Shown one piece after another: positions 17,904-25,289 of a DNA stretch of 64,000 nt. The notes under the pieces are model-generated. The model saw only the letters and a program-made list of their open reading frames with translations, was not told the origin of the DNA and ran no database searches. Origin of the DNA: Aurantiacibacter sp. MUD61. Its GTDB lineage: Bacteria; Pseudomonadota; Alphaproteobacteria; Sphingomonadales; Sphingomonadaceae. Within the stretch, counting starts at the first letter, position 1, and each line of letters starts with the position of its first letter. Location of the stretch: positions 1,077,501-1,141,500 of the forward strand of contig NZ_CP115446.1 in assembly GCF_027912455.1 (NCBI RefSeq), read 5' to 3'. Both the position numbers and the translations under genes were made by a program.

Positions 17904-18955
17904 CGAGCGCTAACGGCCCGCCACCACGCCTCATTCTCCAGATACCAGCGAAGCGTTTCGCGAATTCCCTCGTCGAAGTCCCGCTCCGCCCGGTATCCCA
18001 GCTCTGTACGCGCCTTGCTGTCGTCGATCGCGTAGCGCCGATCATGCCCCTTGCGGTCGGGCACGAAGGTCTTCAGCTCGGCGGATGAACGGCCATGCGA
18101 TGCGGGAGCATCGGGGAAGCGCGAGGCGAGACTTTCATCCTCCGCGAAGGCCCGGTCCACCTCGGCGCAGATACGGTCGATCACCGCCATGTTCGCAAGC
18201 TCTGCCCCGCCGCCGATATTGTATGTTTCGCCCGCCGTGCCGTTTGTGAGGCAGGCCTCGATCGCACGGCAATGATCGCGAACATGCAGCCAGTCGCGCA
18301 CATTCATCCCGTCGCCGTAGATCGGCAGCGGCTTGCCGTGCAGCGCATTGAGCAGGAACAGCGGGATCAGCTTTTCGGGATATTGGTACGGCCCGTAATT
18401 GTTCGAGCAATTGCTGGTCGTCACTTCCAGCCCGAAGGTCTGATGATAGGCACGCACCAGGTGATCGGACGCCGCCTTGGACGCGGAGTAAGGGGAGTTG
18501 GGCTGGTAAGGTGTCGCTTCGCTGAAGGGCGGATCGTCCGGCCCGAGCGAGCCGTAAACTTCGTCGGTCGAAATATGGTGGAAGCGGTGCGGCTTGCCCG
18601 ATCCCTCATCCAGCCAGACCGCGCGCGCCGCTTTCAGCAGGCTGTTTGTGCCCAGCACATTGGTCTCGATGAAGGGATCCGACCCGCTGATCGATCGGTC
18701 GACATGGCTCTCGGCGGCGAAATGCACCAGCGTTGCAATCCCGCGCTCGCGCAGCAGTTTTTCCACCAGCGCCGTATCGCGAATATCGCCGACCACCAGT
18801 TCCGCTTGCACGACACCGGCAATCGTTTCCCGGTTGCCGGCATAGGTCAGGCTGTCGAGGACGATCAGCGCATCATCGGGATGGTTTTCGGCCCAGTAAT
18901 GGACGAAATTGCCGCCGATAAATCCCGCGCCGCCGGTGATCAGCAGATTAGCCAA
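17900..18955 (-). CDS. rmlB: dTDP-glucose 4,6-dehydratase
   Basis: Second enzyme of dTDP-L-rhamnose synthesis, making dTDP-4-keto-6-deoxyglucose. The 351-residue SDR protein has the NAD motif TGGAGFIGG (residues 7-15), the catalytic Thr130-Asp131-Glu132 in ISTDEVYGSLG and the Tyr156-x3-Lys160 pair in SPYSASKAASDHLVRAY. SNCSNNYGPYQYPEKLIPL and GDGMNVRDWLHVRDHC are also diagnostic. It overlaps the end of rmlD by eight bases and is last in the operon rmlA-rmlC-rmlD-rmlB read on the minus strand. Confidence 0.97.
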   Translation of the reverse strand: MANLLITGGAGFIGGNFVHYWAENHPDDALIVLDSLTYAGNRETIAGVVQAELVVGDIRDTALVEKLLRERGIATLVHFAAESHVDRSISGSDPFIETNVLGTNSLLKAARAVWLDEGSGKPHRFHHISTDEVYGSLGPDDPPFSEATPYQPNSPYSASKAASDHLVRAYHQTFGLEVTTSNCSNNYGPYQYPEKLIPLFLLNALHGKPLPIYGDGMNVRDWLHVRDHCRAIEACLTNGTAGETYNIGGGAELANMAVIDRICAEVDRAFAEDESLASRFPDAPASHGRSSAELKTFVPDRKGHDRRYAIDDSKARTELGYRAERDFDEGIRETLRWYLENEAWWRAVSAR

Positions 18956-19796
18956 GATGCTTCTCCGCGCGCAGCATGTGCCACAGGTTTATGCGCCAAT
19001 GGGTGTAGCCATCCTCCAGCAGCTGCCGCGTCTTGCTGCTGTCGAGAAGAGAGATGGCGGGGCGCTTCGCAGGGGTGGGATAGTCGGCAGACGCGATAGG
19101 AGTGATCGGAATGCTGCTTTGCAACAGACCCATCGCGCGCGCTTCTTCCTGAATGGCGACAGCGAAATCATACCAGCTCGCAACGCCCGCATCGCTGTGA
19201 TGATACGTGCCCTTCGCCTCCGTCGCGACAAGACCCCAGATCGTTTTGGCAAGGCCTGGTGCCCAGGTAGGGCAACCGATCTGATCGGCGACGACGCGCA
19301 GCTCGTCCTGCTCGGCCATGAGGCGCAGCATGGTGCGCACGAAATTCTGCCCGCCTGCAGCATAGAGCCAAGCTGTGCGGATCAGCAGATCGGACTCGCG
19401 CAGATGATCTTCGCCCGTCGCCTTGGTTCGGCCGTAGGCCGAGAGCGGATTACGGCTATCCTCTGGGCGATATGGCCTGCTTGATGCGCCGTCGAATACG
19501 AAATCGGTCGAGACATGCACGATCCTGCCCGCATGCGCCGCGACCAGTGCTGCAACAGCATCGGCATTGATCGCCTGCGCCATTTCGGGCTCGCTCTCCG
19601 CCTGATCGACGGCGGTATAGGCCGCGCAATTGATGATCAGGTCCGGCGCGTGATCGGCCACCATCGCCCGCACAGCATTGGCATCGGAGAGGTCGCAATC
19701 CTGCTTATCGACGCCAACGACCTGCGCCGCATGCGGGGCCAGATCGATCACCGCGCGGCCAAGCTGGCCCGCTGCTCCCGTCACAAGAACCTTCAT
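18948..19796 (-). CDS. rmlD: dTDP-4-dehydrorhamnose reductase
   Basis: Final step of dTDP-L-rhamnose synthesis, the NAD(P)H-dependent reduction of dTDP-6-deoxy-L-lyxo-4-hexulose. The 282-residue protein has VTGAAGQLGRAV (NADP motif), INCAAYTAVDQAE, HVSTDFVFDG, the catalytic Tyr121-x3-Lys125 in SAYGRTKATGE and LIRTAWLY. All are diagnostic of RmlD. It overlaps rmlC by four bases (ATGA) and rmlB by eight. Family length and order are normal. Confidence 0.97.
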   Translation of the reverse strand: MKVLVTGAAGQLGRAVIDLAPHAAQVVGVDKQDCDLSDANAVRAMVADHAPDLIINCAAYTAVDQAESEPEMAQAINADAVAALVAAHAGRIVHVSTDFVFDGASSRPYRPEDSRNPLSAYGRTKATGEDHLRESDLLIRTAWLYAAGGQNFVRTMLRLMAEQDELRVVADQIGCPTWAPGLAKTIWGLVATEAKGTYHHSDAGVASWYDFAVAIQEEARAMGLLQSSIPITPIASADYPTPAKRPAISLLDSSKTRQLLEDGYTHWRINLWHMLRAEKHLG

Positions 19797-20338
19797 GCGA
19801 AGGTCTCAATCACGCTGAGCGCTGTGCCATTGCGGTCTTTCTCAGACAGCTGGATGTCATTTTTTGGCATTGGCCATTCGATGCCGAGGGCCGGATCATC
19901 CCACGCCAGCGTATGCTCGTGCTGCGGTGTATAATATGCGTCGCACTTATAGAGGAAATCGGTGCCGTCCTCGAGCGTCAGAAAACCATGCGCGAAGCCG
20001 CGCGGAAGCCAGAGCATTCGCTTGTTGCTGGCCGACAATTCCATCCCCACCCATTGCCCGAACGTCGGCGAGCTCCGGCGCAAATCGACCGCCACGTCGA
20101 ACACCGCGCCGTTCACCACGCGAATGAGCTTCGCCTGCGCCTGCGGATTCTGGAAATGCAGCCCCCGCAGCACGCCCCTGTCAGAGCGTGAGTGATTGTC
20201 CTGCACGAATCGCGCGTCGATCCCGGCTTCGGCGAATGCAGCGGCATTCCAGCTTTCGCAGAAAAACCCGCGATCATCGCTGATGACGCGCGGCTCAATG
20301 ATCAGTGGGCCGTCGATGGCGCAGGGCGTCACCTGCAT
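19793..20338 (-). CDS. rmlC: dTDP-4-dehydrorhamnose 3,5-epimerase
   Basis: Cupin epimerase of 181 residues that inverts C3 and C5 of dTDP-4-keto-6-deoxyglucose. Motifs are FVQDNHSRSDRGVLRGLHFQ with catalytic base His61, LIRVVNGAVFDVAVDLR, WLPRGFAHGFLTL and the catalytic Tyr130 in TDFLYKCDAYY. The start overlaps the rmlA stop (TGATG) and the stop overlaps rmlD (ATGA), so the three are translationally coupled. Confidence 0.97.
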   Translation of the reverse strand: MQVTPCAIDGPLIIEPRVISDDRGFFCESWNAAAFAEAGIDARFVQDNHSRSDRGVLRGLHFQNPQAQAKLIRVVNGAVFDVAVDLRRSSPTFGQWVGMELSASNKRMLWLPRGFAHGFLTLEDGTDFLYKCDAYYTPQHEHTLAWDDPALGIEWPMPKNDIQLSEKDRNGTALSVIETFA

Positions 20339-21219
20339 CAGCGCGCCCCTTCACCCAGCAGCCGCAGCAGATATTCGCCATAGCCGGACGTCTCTAGAGG
20401 CTTGGCAATCGCTTCCAGCTGCGCATCATCGATGAAGCCCTGTCGCCACGCGATTTCTTCGGGACAGCAGATTTTCAGGCCCTGCCGCTCCTCGGTGATC
20501 CGCACGTAACTCGCCGCATCCAGAAGCGAAGCATGGGTGCCGGTATCCAGCCACGCAAACCCGCGGCCCATGATTTCGACCGACAGAGCGTCGTCGTCCA
20601 GATAAAGCCGGATGAGATCGGTAATTTCCAGCTCTCCGCGCGCCGATGGGATGAGGCCGCGCGCGCGCTCGAGCACCGTATCGTCGAAGAAATAGAGGCC
20701 CGTAACGGCGTATGGCGACTTTGGCGCGGCGGGCTTTTCTTCGATCGATCGCGCTTTGCCCTCTGCGTCAAAATCCACCACGCCATAGGCTTCGGGATGG
20801 TTGACCCGGTAGGCAAAGATGCTCGCACCGGTATCTTCAGCGGAGGCGCTTTCGAGCAATTTCTGCAGCCCGTGCCCATAAAAGATGTTGTCTCCCAGAA
20901 CGAGCGCGCATGGCGATCCGCCGAGGAAATCCGCCCCGATGTGGAAGGCCTGCGCCAAACCCTCGGGCTGAGGCTGAACGGCGTAAGACAACGAAATGCC
21001 GAGCCCCGATCCATCGCCCAACAGGCGCTGGAATTGCTCCTGATCCTCCGGCGTCGTGATGATCAGGATATCGCGAATACCCGCCAGCATCAGCGTGCTG
21101 AGCGGATAATAGATCATCGGCTTATCATAGATCGGCATCAGCTGTTTGGAGAGGCCGCGCGTCAACGGGTAGAGGCGCGTGCCCGTGCCGCCTGCCAGAA
21201 TGATGCCTTTGCGTTGCAA
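20338..21219 (-). CDS. rmlA: Glucose-1-phosphate thymidylyltransferase
   Basis: First enzyme of the pathway, dTTP + glucose-1-P to dTDP-glucose. [16 protein letters not shown] is the nucleotide-binding signature, followed by [52 protein letters not shown] and [15 protein letters not shown]. By homology the protein should begin at [11 protein letters not shown], which here requires a TTG start at 21219. In-frame ATGs at 21270 and 21294 would add 17-25 residues of non-homologous sequence. Heads the minus-strand rml operon; divergent from the nucleotidyltransferase gene. The start is uncertain, the function is not. Confidence 0.95.
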   Translation of the reverse strand: MQRKGIILAGGTGTRLYPLTRGLSKQLMPIYDKPMIYYPLSTLMLAGIRDILIITTPEDQEQFQRLLGDGSGLGISLSYAVQPQPEGLAQAFHIGADFLGGSPCALVLGDNIFYGHGLQKLLESASAEDTGASIFAYRVNHPEAYGVVDFDAEGKARSIEEKPAAPKSPYAVTGLYFFDDTVLERARGLIPSARGELEITDLIRLYLDDDALSVEIMGRGFAWLDTGTHASLLDAASYVRITEERQGLKICCPEEIAWRQGFIDDAQLEAIAKPLETSGYGEYLLRLLGEGAR

Positions 21220-21313
21220 GAAATCCGGCCTTTTCCGCCATTGCCATAGGTTTGCGATGGCTGTCGGCATCGCCGCTATCGCTGGTGCCGTCAACCTTTA
21301 GCGGTCCGATGGG

Positions 21314-22600
21314 GTGGGGTGCGTGCGTTGTGGATCAGAGTGCTCTGGCCAGTGGCTCTCAGAAGTTGCAAGGATGGAGGGGATAGAGACCCTCTGCAGA
21401 GCACATCCGAAAGGCCGTTCCACGGTGAAATCGCCCGTCGCCGCAAATACCGAGCAAGCGCCCGATTTGCCGGGGCTGGACGGCGCGCTCGCTGCGATGC
21501 TGCGCGGCCAACAGCCGGCTTGGCAGGACGCGTGGATAGGGGTGTCAGGCGAAGCGGCAGCTGTAGACCGCATTCGCTATCACGGGGTCGCTCTCGCGCT
21601 GATAGAAAGCGGGCAGGAATTTCCGGGCTGGCCCGACATAGTGGTCGAAAGCATTCGCGAGGAAGCGCGGCTTCAGGTCCTGTGGGAAGCGTCACACAAA
21701 GACGCGCTTTCGCCATTGCTTGAACGATTTGGCGCGCAGCAGGTCGACTGCCTGATGATGAAGGGAACGGCGACTGCCTATCTGCTGCACGAGACACCGG
21801 CCGTGCGCAGGCGGGGAGACAGCGACCTATTGATCCGGCCACATCAACTGGCCGCCGCGCGCGAAACTTTGCAAGAAAGCGGCTGGACGCGTCACGAGGT
21901 CGATTACTTCGGTCAGGAAAGCTGGTTGTTCGATACCGGCATGGGGTTCGTTCATACCGTCGATTTGCACTGGCGCAGTGTGGGCACGCCCTTCTTGGCC
22001 AAGACATTCGGGGATGATGAGCTTTTCGAGACATCGGTCCCGCTTCCGCGTCTTTGCGCTGAAGCGCGCACGCTTGCGCCGCCGCTCCTGCTGCTGCGCG
22101 GTGTGCTCAATCAGGCTCTGCACGGCCTGTCGGGATACATTCAGGGAGATGCGCCAGTGTTCGCCCGGGACCGGTTGATATGGCTGCTCGACACCGCGCT
22201 TTTGATGCAGCGGTTCTCCGATGCTGACTGGGATGCTGTTGTTGCGGCGGCGGAGGCGCGCGGAATGCGGAAGCTGTGCCTCGAAGAGCTGCGCAAAGCC
22301 GAGATGCACTTCGATGCAACGCTGCCGGAGAGTGTCGCAACACGGCTCGGCGCTGACCGTGATGCGACGGGTGTCGAAAGCTACTTTGCGCGCGGATCGG
22401 CTGCCGCGCGCCTCTGGATGGATGTGGGTGCACTTGAAGGCGTTACGCCGCGCCTCGCCTTCCTTCGCCGACATGTATTTCCCGCCGAGGACGCTCTTGC
22501 CCGCCGCTTCCCGAATGCCGCGCATTGGCCCGCGCCGGTCCTGCATGCACGCCGCATCGCAAGCGGACTTAAAAACCTGATTGGGCGCAAAGGCGGCTAA
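21314..22600 (+). CDS. Nucleotidyltransferase family protein of lasso-type loci
   Basis: A 428-residue (or shorter) protein of the NTP_transf_5-like group often found with lasso peptide and related RiPP genes. The core has LMMKGTATAYLLHETPAVRRRGDSDLLI, a nucleotidyltransferase-like GDSDLL acidic motif. DLHWRSVGTPFL and ARDRLIWLLDTALLMQRFSDADWDAVV follow. The start is uncertain: ATG at 21314 or 21374, or GTG at 21426 with GAAAGG nine bases upstream; the Cys-rich first 37 residues look unreal. It converges on the PqqD-like gene with six bases between stops. In the paeninodin cluster a homologue accompanies an HPr-kinase-like tailoring enzyme, as here. Reaction unknown. Confidence 0.75.
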   Translation: MGCVRCGSECSGQWLSEVARMEGIETLCRAHPKGRSTVKSPVAANTEQAPDLPGLDGALAAMLRGQQPAWQDAWIGVSGEAAAVDRIRYHGVALALIESGQEFPGWPDIVVESIREEARLQVLWEASHKDALSPLLERFGAQQVDCLMMKGTATAYLLHETPAVRRRGDSDLLIRPHQLAAARETLQESGWTRHEVDYFGQESWLFDTGMGFVHTVDLHWRSVGTPFLAKTFGDDELFETSVPLPRLCAEARTLAPPLLLLRGVLNQALHGLSGYIQGDAPVFARDRLIWLLDTALLMQRFSDADWDAVVAAAEARGMRKLCLEELRKAEMHFDATLPESVATRLGADRDATGVESYFARGSAAARLWMDVGALEGVTPRLAFLRRHVFPAEDALARRFPNAAHWPAPVLHARRIASGLKNLIGRKGG

Positions 22601-22606
22601 CGCCCA

Positions 22607-22894
22607 TCAACCAGCGGCAGGCTTGATCAGTCCATTGGCGAGCAGGTCATTTGCAAGCGCGATTACGTCCGCCCCGGCCTGCGCGGCGTCGATATCGTAC
22701 TCTTCGACCAGAATTTGCGTGATTTCGGCGATCGAGCGGCTCTGGCCTTCCAGCATGGACCATATCCGCCCACCCACCGAATTGAGGCCGAAATAAACAC
22801 CGTTCTCGAGGTCGAGCAGCACCGTTTCCCCGCCCACGTCGCGCGCGATGACATCGCGGGATTGCGTAAATGTGTCGCCTGCCTCAATCGCCAT
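22607..22894 (-). CDS. PqqD-family RiPP recognition element protein (lasso B1-like)
   Basis: Small 95-residue winged-helix protein expected to bind the leader peptide and bring it to the processing enzymes. It matches the PqqD/lasso B1 pattern: VIARDVGGETVLLDLENGVY, FGLNSVGGRIWSMLEG, then SIAEITQILVEEYDID and a C-terminal helix VIALANDLLANGLI. The ATG at 22894 gives the usual family start; a TTG at 22909 would overlap the kinase gene. In many lasso loci B1 is followed by or fused to the transglutaminase-like B2 peptidase, but none is present in this window. Last gene of the minus-strand RiPP operon. Confidence 0.85.
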   Translation of the reverse strand: MAIEAGDTFTQSRDVIARDVGGETVLLDLENGVYFGLNSVGGRIWSMLEGQSRSIAEITQILVEEYDIDAAQAGADVIALANDLLANGLIKPAAG

Positions 22895-22898
22895 TATG

Positions 22899-23741
22899 TC
22901 ATCCGCCAAATTGCTCGGCGATCGCTGTCACCACCGCTGGCAATCGCGCAAAGTCGCGTGGGTAGTCAAGGTGATGACACGGCACAGCATTGGCCAGCGC
23001 GGCGAGCCGCTCGAAATGTGCGGAAAGGCGGGCGCGGTCTTCCACATCGAGGACGAAGCTGTGCTGCATGATTTCGGCTAGGGCAACCGCCGGATCGCAC
23101 CGGCTGATGGTCACCTGCTCGACATCGCCCTGTCCAAGCAGACAAATGGCGCCAAGCGGTGCCGCATCCTTCGCTGCCGGTACGTCCGCACTTTCCGCAA
23201 GCTCGCTTTTCTCACCCCGCGCCGACGCTACCTCTCCAGAGAGATAGGCCGCAGTATCGTCAAATACACGCAGCACCGGGCGCTGCGGCGCGACGCTGTA
23301 GTTCGAGCCATCCGGTGTGAGCGCCAGTACGTCTTCGGTCAGGAATGGGTGGCCAGCCTTCGCAAGCGCGCCCGCCAGCGTCGTCTTCCCTCTGCGTGAA
23401 AAGCCCATGATCGCCAGTGCCTTTCCGCCGATCATCACCGCGCTGCCATGCAGGTTGAACTCGCCCGCGTGATTGCCGACGACTGGCCGAACCGAATTGG
23501 CATAAAGCGAAGCGATAGTCCGTTCGTCGGTGTCCGGCGTGGGAAAGCAGGTGATCGCTTCCAACCCGTCTGCGATGGCGAAGTCGGCCTGATCGGGAAA
23601 GCGGAGCAGATAGCCGCGATCACTGCGATGAAATTCGGCCGCGACATCGCCCGCAGGGGTCAGCCAGCGATCATAGGGTGTGCTCGCGAGCACCTGCTGC
23701 GCGCGAGCAGTCTCGGTCGCGAAAAACGGCTCAGGAGTCAC
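22899..23741 (-). CDS. HPr kinase-like protein (RiPP-associated)
   Basis: A 280-residue P-loop protein related to the C-terminal domain of HprK. It has LHGSAVMIGGKALAIMGFS leading into the Walker A GFSRRGKTT (residues 113-121), then FLTEDVLAL with the acidic residue of the HprK active site. In the paeninodin pathway such a kinase phosphorylates a serine of the lasso precursor; the predicted core here contains two serines. The start is GTG, overlapping the stop of the methyltransferase gene by GTGA. Weak similarity in the rest of the protein makes substrate prediction unsafe. Confidence 0.8.
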   Translation of the reverse strand: MTPEPFFATETARAQQVLASTPYDRWLTPAGDVAAEFHRSDRGYLLRFPDQADFAIADGLEAITCFPTPDTDERTIASLYANSVRPVVGNHAGEFNLHGSAVMIGGKALAIMGFSRRGKTTLAGALAKAGHPFLTEDVLALTPDGSNYSVAPQRPVLRVFDDTAAYLSGEVASARGEKSELAESADVPAAKDAAPLGAICLLGQGDVEQVTISRCDPAVALAEIMQHSFVLDVEDRARLSAHFERLAALANAVPCHHLDYPRDFARLPAVVTAIAEQFGG

Positions 23742-24862
23742 TCGGATACCGATTTCAGCTCGGAGGCAACGAAGCGTTTCACTCCAGCCTCGGATGGGAA
23801 AAGCGGAGGTTCGATTGCCAACAACGCCGCCTCGATTTCCTGCGCACTACGTTTGCCATCGATCAGATCGAGCAGCGCCTTTCGCGCACGACCGAGCGCA
23901 TTGGCCCGCAGCGGGCTGCCGCTCGGACCGGCAAGATCTGCGGGCGACAGGATCGTGCTGCGCCAGGTTGACATGGACTGCGAATCTTCCCCGTCCTGTC
24001 GCGCGACTGTCCAAGACAGGATCGGGCGCTCGTGATCGATGCGGAATGAGACTGTCAGCCGCTCACCAGTGTGGACCTCGATAGGCTTCGCCAGCGGAAA
24101 GAACGCCTGCGACCGCGCGATGCTGCGTTTCTCGATGGGCGAATTCGTCATCCAGACATCCTCGGCCAATTCGCAATCGAACCAGCCTGCGATCCCGTGA
24201 AGGGTGCCTTCACTTTCAATCGTGATTTCGCTCTCAAAGCGCAGCACATCGGGGCAATCCCGGTCGAGCGGAACAGTGCCAAGCTCTGCAGGGAGGCTGC
24301 AGAGCTCGTCCGCACTCAATTCCACGCGGTGCTTGGAATTGGCGGCATAGCTGTCGAGCCAGCTATATTCGCTAGGGACTGGAGCTGTGGACCACGCTGC
24401 CGCCAGTTCCGCGCATTTCTCGGAGCGCACGCCCGCGATCTTCAAATCAATGCGCCGTGGCATCACAATGCCGTCAGGCTTCAGAATTCGCTTTCGTGCG
24501 TCAGCCAGCATCGCGACGATGCCGTAATCCACGCCAAAAAAGCCGACATGGTCGCAGATGATGAGGTCGACCTTTTCATTCAGCTGTGTGCGGAAGCTGC
24601 TGCCGCGGATGCAGTGATAGCGATCGGACAGCCCTTCTCGCCGGGCGGTCTCGCGCGCTATCTCGATCGCGTCTGTGCGGTCGATGCCGTGCACCTGCGC
24701 CGCGCCTGCCTCAAGGCACTGGAACCCCAGAACACCGAAACCGCAGCCCAGATCAGCTACGGTAGCGCCCTCGGCCAATACCTTCGCGATGGCCTGCGCA
24801 TAGAGCTCGTGCCGCCGCTCGGCGGATAAATATTCGTGATGTTCTTCGAGAATGCCGACCAT
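23738..24862 (-). CDS. PRMT-like class I methyltransferase with C-terminal PqqD-like domain
   Basis: A 374-residue methyltransferase. VADLGCGFGVLGFQCLEAGA (from about residue 35) is motif I, and VDLIICDHVGFFGVDY aligns with the protein arginine methyltransferase double-E loop. However, the first Glu is Asp104 and the second is displaced. ARKRILKPDGIVMPRRIDL is the usual next PRMT strand-helix unit. Residues 318-374 (ALGRARKALLDLIDGKRSAQ onwards) read like a PqqD-type winged helix, perhaps a second leader-binding module. It lies between the precursor gene (46 bases upstream) and the kinase. The role as a precursor-tailoring enzyme is inferred; the predicted core has a single arginine. Confidence 0.72.
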   Translation of the reverse strand: MVGILEEHHEYLSAERRHELYAQAIAKVLAEGATVADLGCGFGVLGFQCLEAGAAQVHGIDRTDAIEIARETARREGLSDRYHCIRGSSFRTQLNEKVDLIICDHVGFFGVDYGIVAMLADARKRILKPDGIVMPRRIDLKIAGVRSEKCAELAAAWSTAPVPSEYSWLDSYAANSKHRVELSADELCSLPAELGTVPLDRDCPDVLRFESEITIESEGTLHGIAGWFDCELAEDVWMTNSPIEKRSIARSQAFFPLAKPIEVHTGERLTVSFRIDHERPILSWTVARQDGEDSQSMSTWRSTILSPADLAGPSGSPLRANALGRARKALLDLIDGKRSAQEIEAALLAIEPPLFPSEAGVKRFVASELKSVSE

Positions 24863-24908
24863 GTCTCAGCCATTGTCTCGGCAAAGCATCGGCGCGTAAA
24901 GCCTGAAA

Positions 24909-25268
24909 TCAGGCGAGGGCAATTCCCAGCTGCGCATAGTCGACGCGGGCATAGCCGTTGGCATCGCGCTTGACGGCAGAGGGCACGATGGTTGCCACCT
25001 CATCGGCCATTACACCGAACTGGCGACCAGCGCCGTGCTCGGCCTGGAATTCCGGCTTGTAATCGAAGCGATAGAGGCCGAACCCTGCTGGATGCGTTCC
25101 GATCCGGACTACGTTCTCTTTCGCGCGCGGATCCGACATACCTGTCCGGGTCATCGATCCGCCGTCACCCTGAAAGCCGAGACTTCCGCCTGTAAGATTG
25201 CGCACCGATCCAAAGACCTTCAACTCCGGCCGGACGTATGCGGGCTTTTGCGATGTGTGGTTTTGCAT
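24909..25268 (-). CDS. Lasso-type precursor fused to a peptidase S74 intramolecular chaperone domain
   Basis: A 119-residue protein with two parts. Residues 11-26 fit the lasso leader rule Y-x2-P-x-L-x3-G-x5-T exactly (Tyr11, Pro14, Leu16, Gly20, Thr26 at position -2). A core starting at Gly28 (GSLGFQGDGGSMTRTGM, residues 28-44) has an acidic Asp35 at core position 8, the right place for an eight-residue isopeptide ring. Residues 45-119 resemble the S74 self-cleaving chaperone of phage tail proteins: SDPRAKENVVRIG with the Ser45/Lys50 pair, GLYRFDYK, FGVMADEVATIVPSAV and YARVDYAQLG. S74 domains cut just before that serine, which would leave a 17-residue core. The gene starts 21 bases after the cyclase gene, with AAAGGGA before the ATG. 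The domain calls are by pattern; the fusion's processing is inference. Confidence 0.75.
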   Translation of the reverse strand: MQNHTSQKPAYVRPELKVFGSVRNLTGGSLGFQGDGGSMTRTGMSDPRAKENVVRIGTHPAGFGLYRFDYKPEFQAEHGAGRQFGVMADEVATIVPSAVKRDANGYARVDYAQLGIALA

Positions 25269-25289
25269 GATGCTGATCCCTTTACGTGA

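Noticed and set aside
18095..19099. 334-codon plus-strand frame opposite rmlB/rmlD
   Set aside because: Runs across the junction of two well-supported rml genes on the other strand; a shadow frame.
24071..24829. 252-codon plus-strand frame opposite the RiPP methyltransferase
   Set aside because: Checked as a possible missing B2 leader peptidase; it has no Cys-His-Asp transglutaminase pattern and is antisense to a coupled gene.
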